Source: Chitinophaga rupis (GTDB taxonomy: Bacteria; Bacteroidota; Bacteroidia; Chitinophagales; Chitinophagaceae). From it: a DNA stretch of 64,000 nucleotides. The DNA lies in NCBI RefSeq assembly GCF_900109685.1, contig NZ_FOBB01000003.1:248001-312000 (forward strand). Reading direction: 5' to 3'. The position numbers and the translations under genes were made by a program. The notes under the pieces are model-generated. The model saw only the letters and a list, made by a program, of their open reading frames with translations, was not told the origin of the DNA and searched no databases. Of the stretch, positions 63,309 through 64,000 are shown one piece after another. Each line of letters begins with the position of its first letter. Position 1 is the first letter of the stretch.

Positions 63309-63329
63309 ATATATAAGATCACATGACGT

Positions 63330-64000
63330 TTACAAATTCCCTTTCTTCATTTCAGACACCGCGTAGTCCACTGCCCTGGCGGTTAACGCCATATAGGTGA
63401 GCGAGGGGTTCTGTGTTGAGGTAGAGGTCATGCAGGCGCCATCTGTAACAAACACATTTTTGCAGGCATGCAGCTGGTTCCATTTATTTAACAGCGATGT
63501 TTTAGGATCGTGCCCCATACGTACGCCGCCCATTTCATGAATATCCAGTCCCGGCGCCTGTTTGCTGTCGTAGGTTTCTATATTGGTAAAACCTGCTTTG
63601 CCGAACATATCCTTGAACTGCTCAAAGAAATCTTTGATCATCTTCTCATCATTATCATCATAATCAATATTGATGCGTAACAATGGAATGCCCCATTCAT
63701 CTTTCTGCTGCGCATGCAGGCTTACGGTATTGCTTTCCTTTGGAATGGTTTCGCCCATCATTTGCGAGGATACGTACCAGGGGCCTAATGTGGCATTACC
63801 CAGCTGCTGTTTTAACGCTTCTCCAAAACCGGAGGTATCCCGCTGCGGAAAGCGGCCGGAGTAAAAGGAAGCGGCGTAGCCACGCAGGAAATCTGTTTCC
63901 TGTTTAAATACATTCCGGAAGCGCGGCACATACGCGCTGGTAGGGCGGCGCCCGTCTGTTGTAAATTCCTTAAATCCATCGTGCGTGCCGGAAATGCGCG
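63330..64000 (-). CDS. GMC-family oxidoreductase, 5' part beyond window end
   Basis: About 223 residues of the C-terminal part of a GMC (glucose-methanol-choline) flavoprotein are present. The frame is open through base 64000, so the FAD-binding N-terminus lies outside. Visible features are the C-terminal GMC domain with HEMGGVRMGHDPKTSLLN, which carries the catalytic His, and the flavin-contacting NVFVTDGACMTSTSTQNPSLTYMALTARAVDYAVSE. The TxxQNPSLTxMALTAR form is common in Bacteroidota proteins paired with a gluconate-2-dehydrogenase subunit 3-like partner, which could lie outside this window. The substrate is probably a sugar or polyol, oxidised in the periplasm. Confidence 0.93.
   Translation of the reverse strand, partial: RISGTHDGFKEFTTDGRRPTSAYVPRFRNVFKQETDFLRGYAASFYSGRFPQRDTSGFGEALKQQLGNATLGPWYVSSQMMGETIPKESNTVSLHAQQKDEWGIPLLRINIDYDDNDEKMIKDFFEQFKDMFGKAGFTNIETYDSKQAPGLDIHEMGGVRMGHDPKTSLLNKWNQLHACKNVFVTDGACMTSTSTQNPSLTYMALTARAVDYAVSEMKKGNL

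Noticed and set aside
63209..63322. Upstream start of the ECF sigma gene
   Set aside because: It would lie within and beyond the terminator of the GMC oxidoreductase gene and adds residues not typical of sigma factors.

Overview
The window looks like a chromosomal segment of a Bacteroidota bacterium, most likely Chitinophagaceae (Chitinophaga-like). The evidence is three SusC/SusD outer-membrane uptake systems, FecR/ECF-sigma pairs, two proteins with C-terminal type IX secretion (T9SS) sorting domains, a GH19 chitinase, TAnnTTTG-type promoters and a carotenoid operon. Genes are densely packed and mostly on the minus strand. No tRNA, rRNA, CRISPR array, transposase or prophage was seen.

Layout. 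1-2942 (+): the end of a carotenoid operon (crtB, crtZ, fused lycopene cyclase), then an MBL-fold hydrolase. 2986-11341 (-): a complete ECF/FecR-controlled locus (sigma factor, FecR, STN-type SusC, SusD, GH76), probably for alpha-mannan. 11708-20488: a serine hydrolase, a DUF4197 protein, an AraC/SDR pair, an ACT protein, a T9SS-exported HExxH protein, a PQQ-type sugar dehydrogenase and a VOC protein. 20654-32035: an ABC permease, an esterase, a purple acid phosphatase plus di-haem peroxidase pair, an ankyrin protein, GH43, DUF2809, and a KaiB plus histidine kinase pair. 32343-40378 (-): a second SUS locus with two GH71/99-like enzymes. 40558-45023 (-): an SGNH hydrolase, two small membrane proteins and a carbamoyltransferase, resembling the sxtI-J-K-L module of cyanobacterial saxitoxin clusters but with no other toxin genes. 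45140-49965 (-): an S41 peptidase, a membrane-spanning Kelch/SARP-like regulator and a DUF4350-like protein. 50136-51546 (+): a TetR regulator and an SDR enzyme that share an identical operator. 51596-53455 (-): a T9SS chitinase. 53712-63208 (-): a third ECF/FecR/SusC/SusD locus ending in a large zinc protease instead of a glycosidase. 63330-64000 (-): the end of a GMC oxidoreductase.

How it works together. The window is mainly about acquiring polymers at the cell surface. The sigma/FecR pairs should sense substrate through the STN domains of their SusC partners. SusC/SusD import oligomers, and the linked hydrolases (GH76, GH71/99-like, metalloprotease) cut them. The chitinase and HExxH protein are exported by T9SS. 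Non-coding structure is rich: strong hairpin terminators in related families, islands of reiterated AAAGCATAAAGC-type repeats inside SUS operon spacers, a duplicated TetR operator and a 40-bp element shared by two unlinked minus-strand operons.
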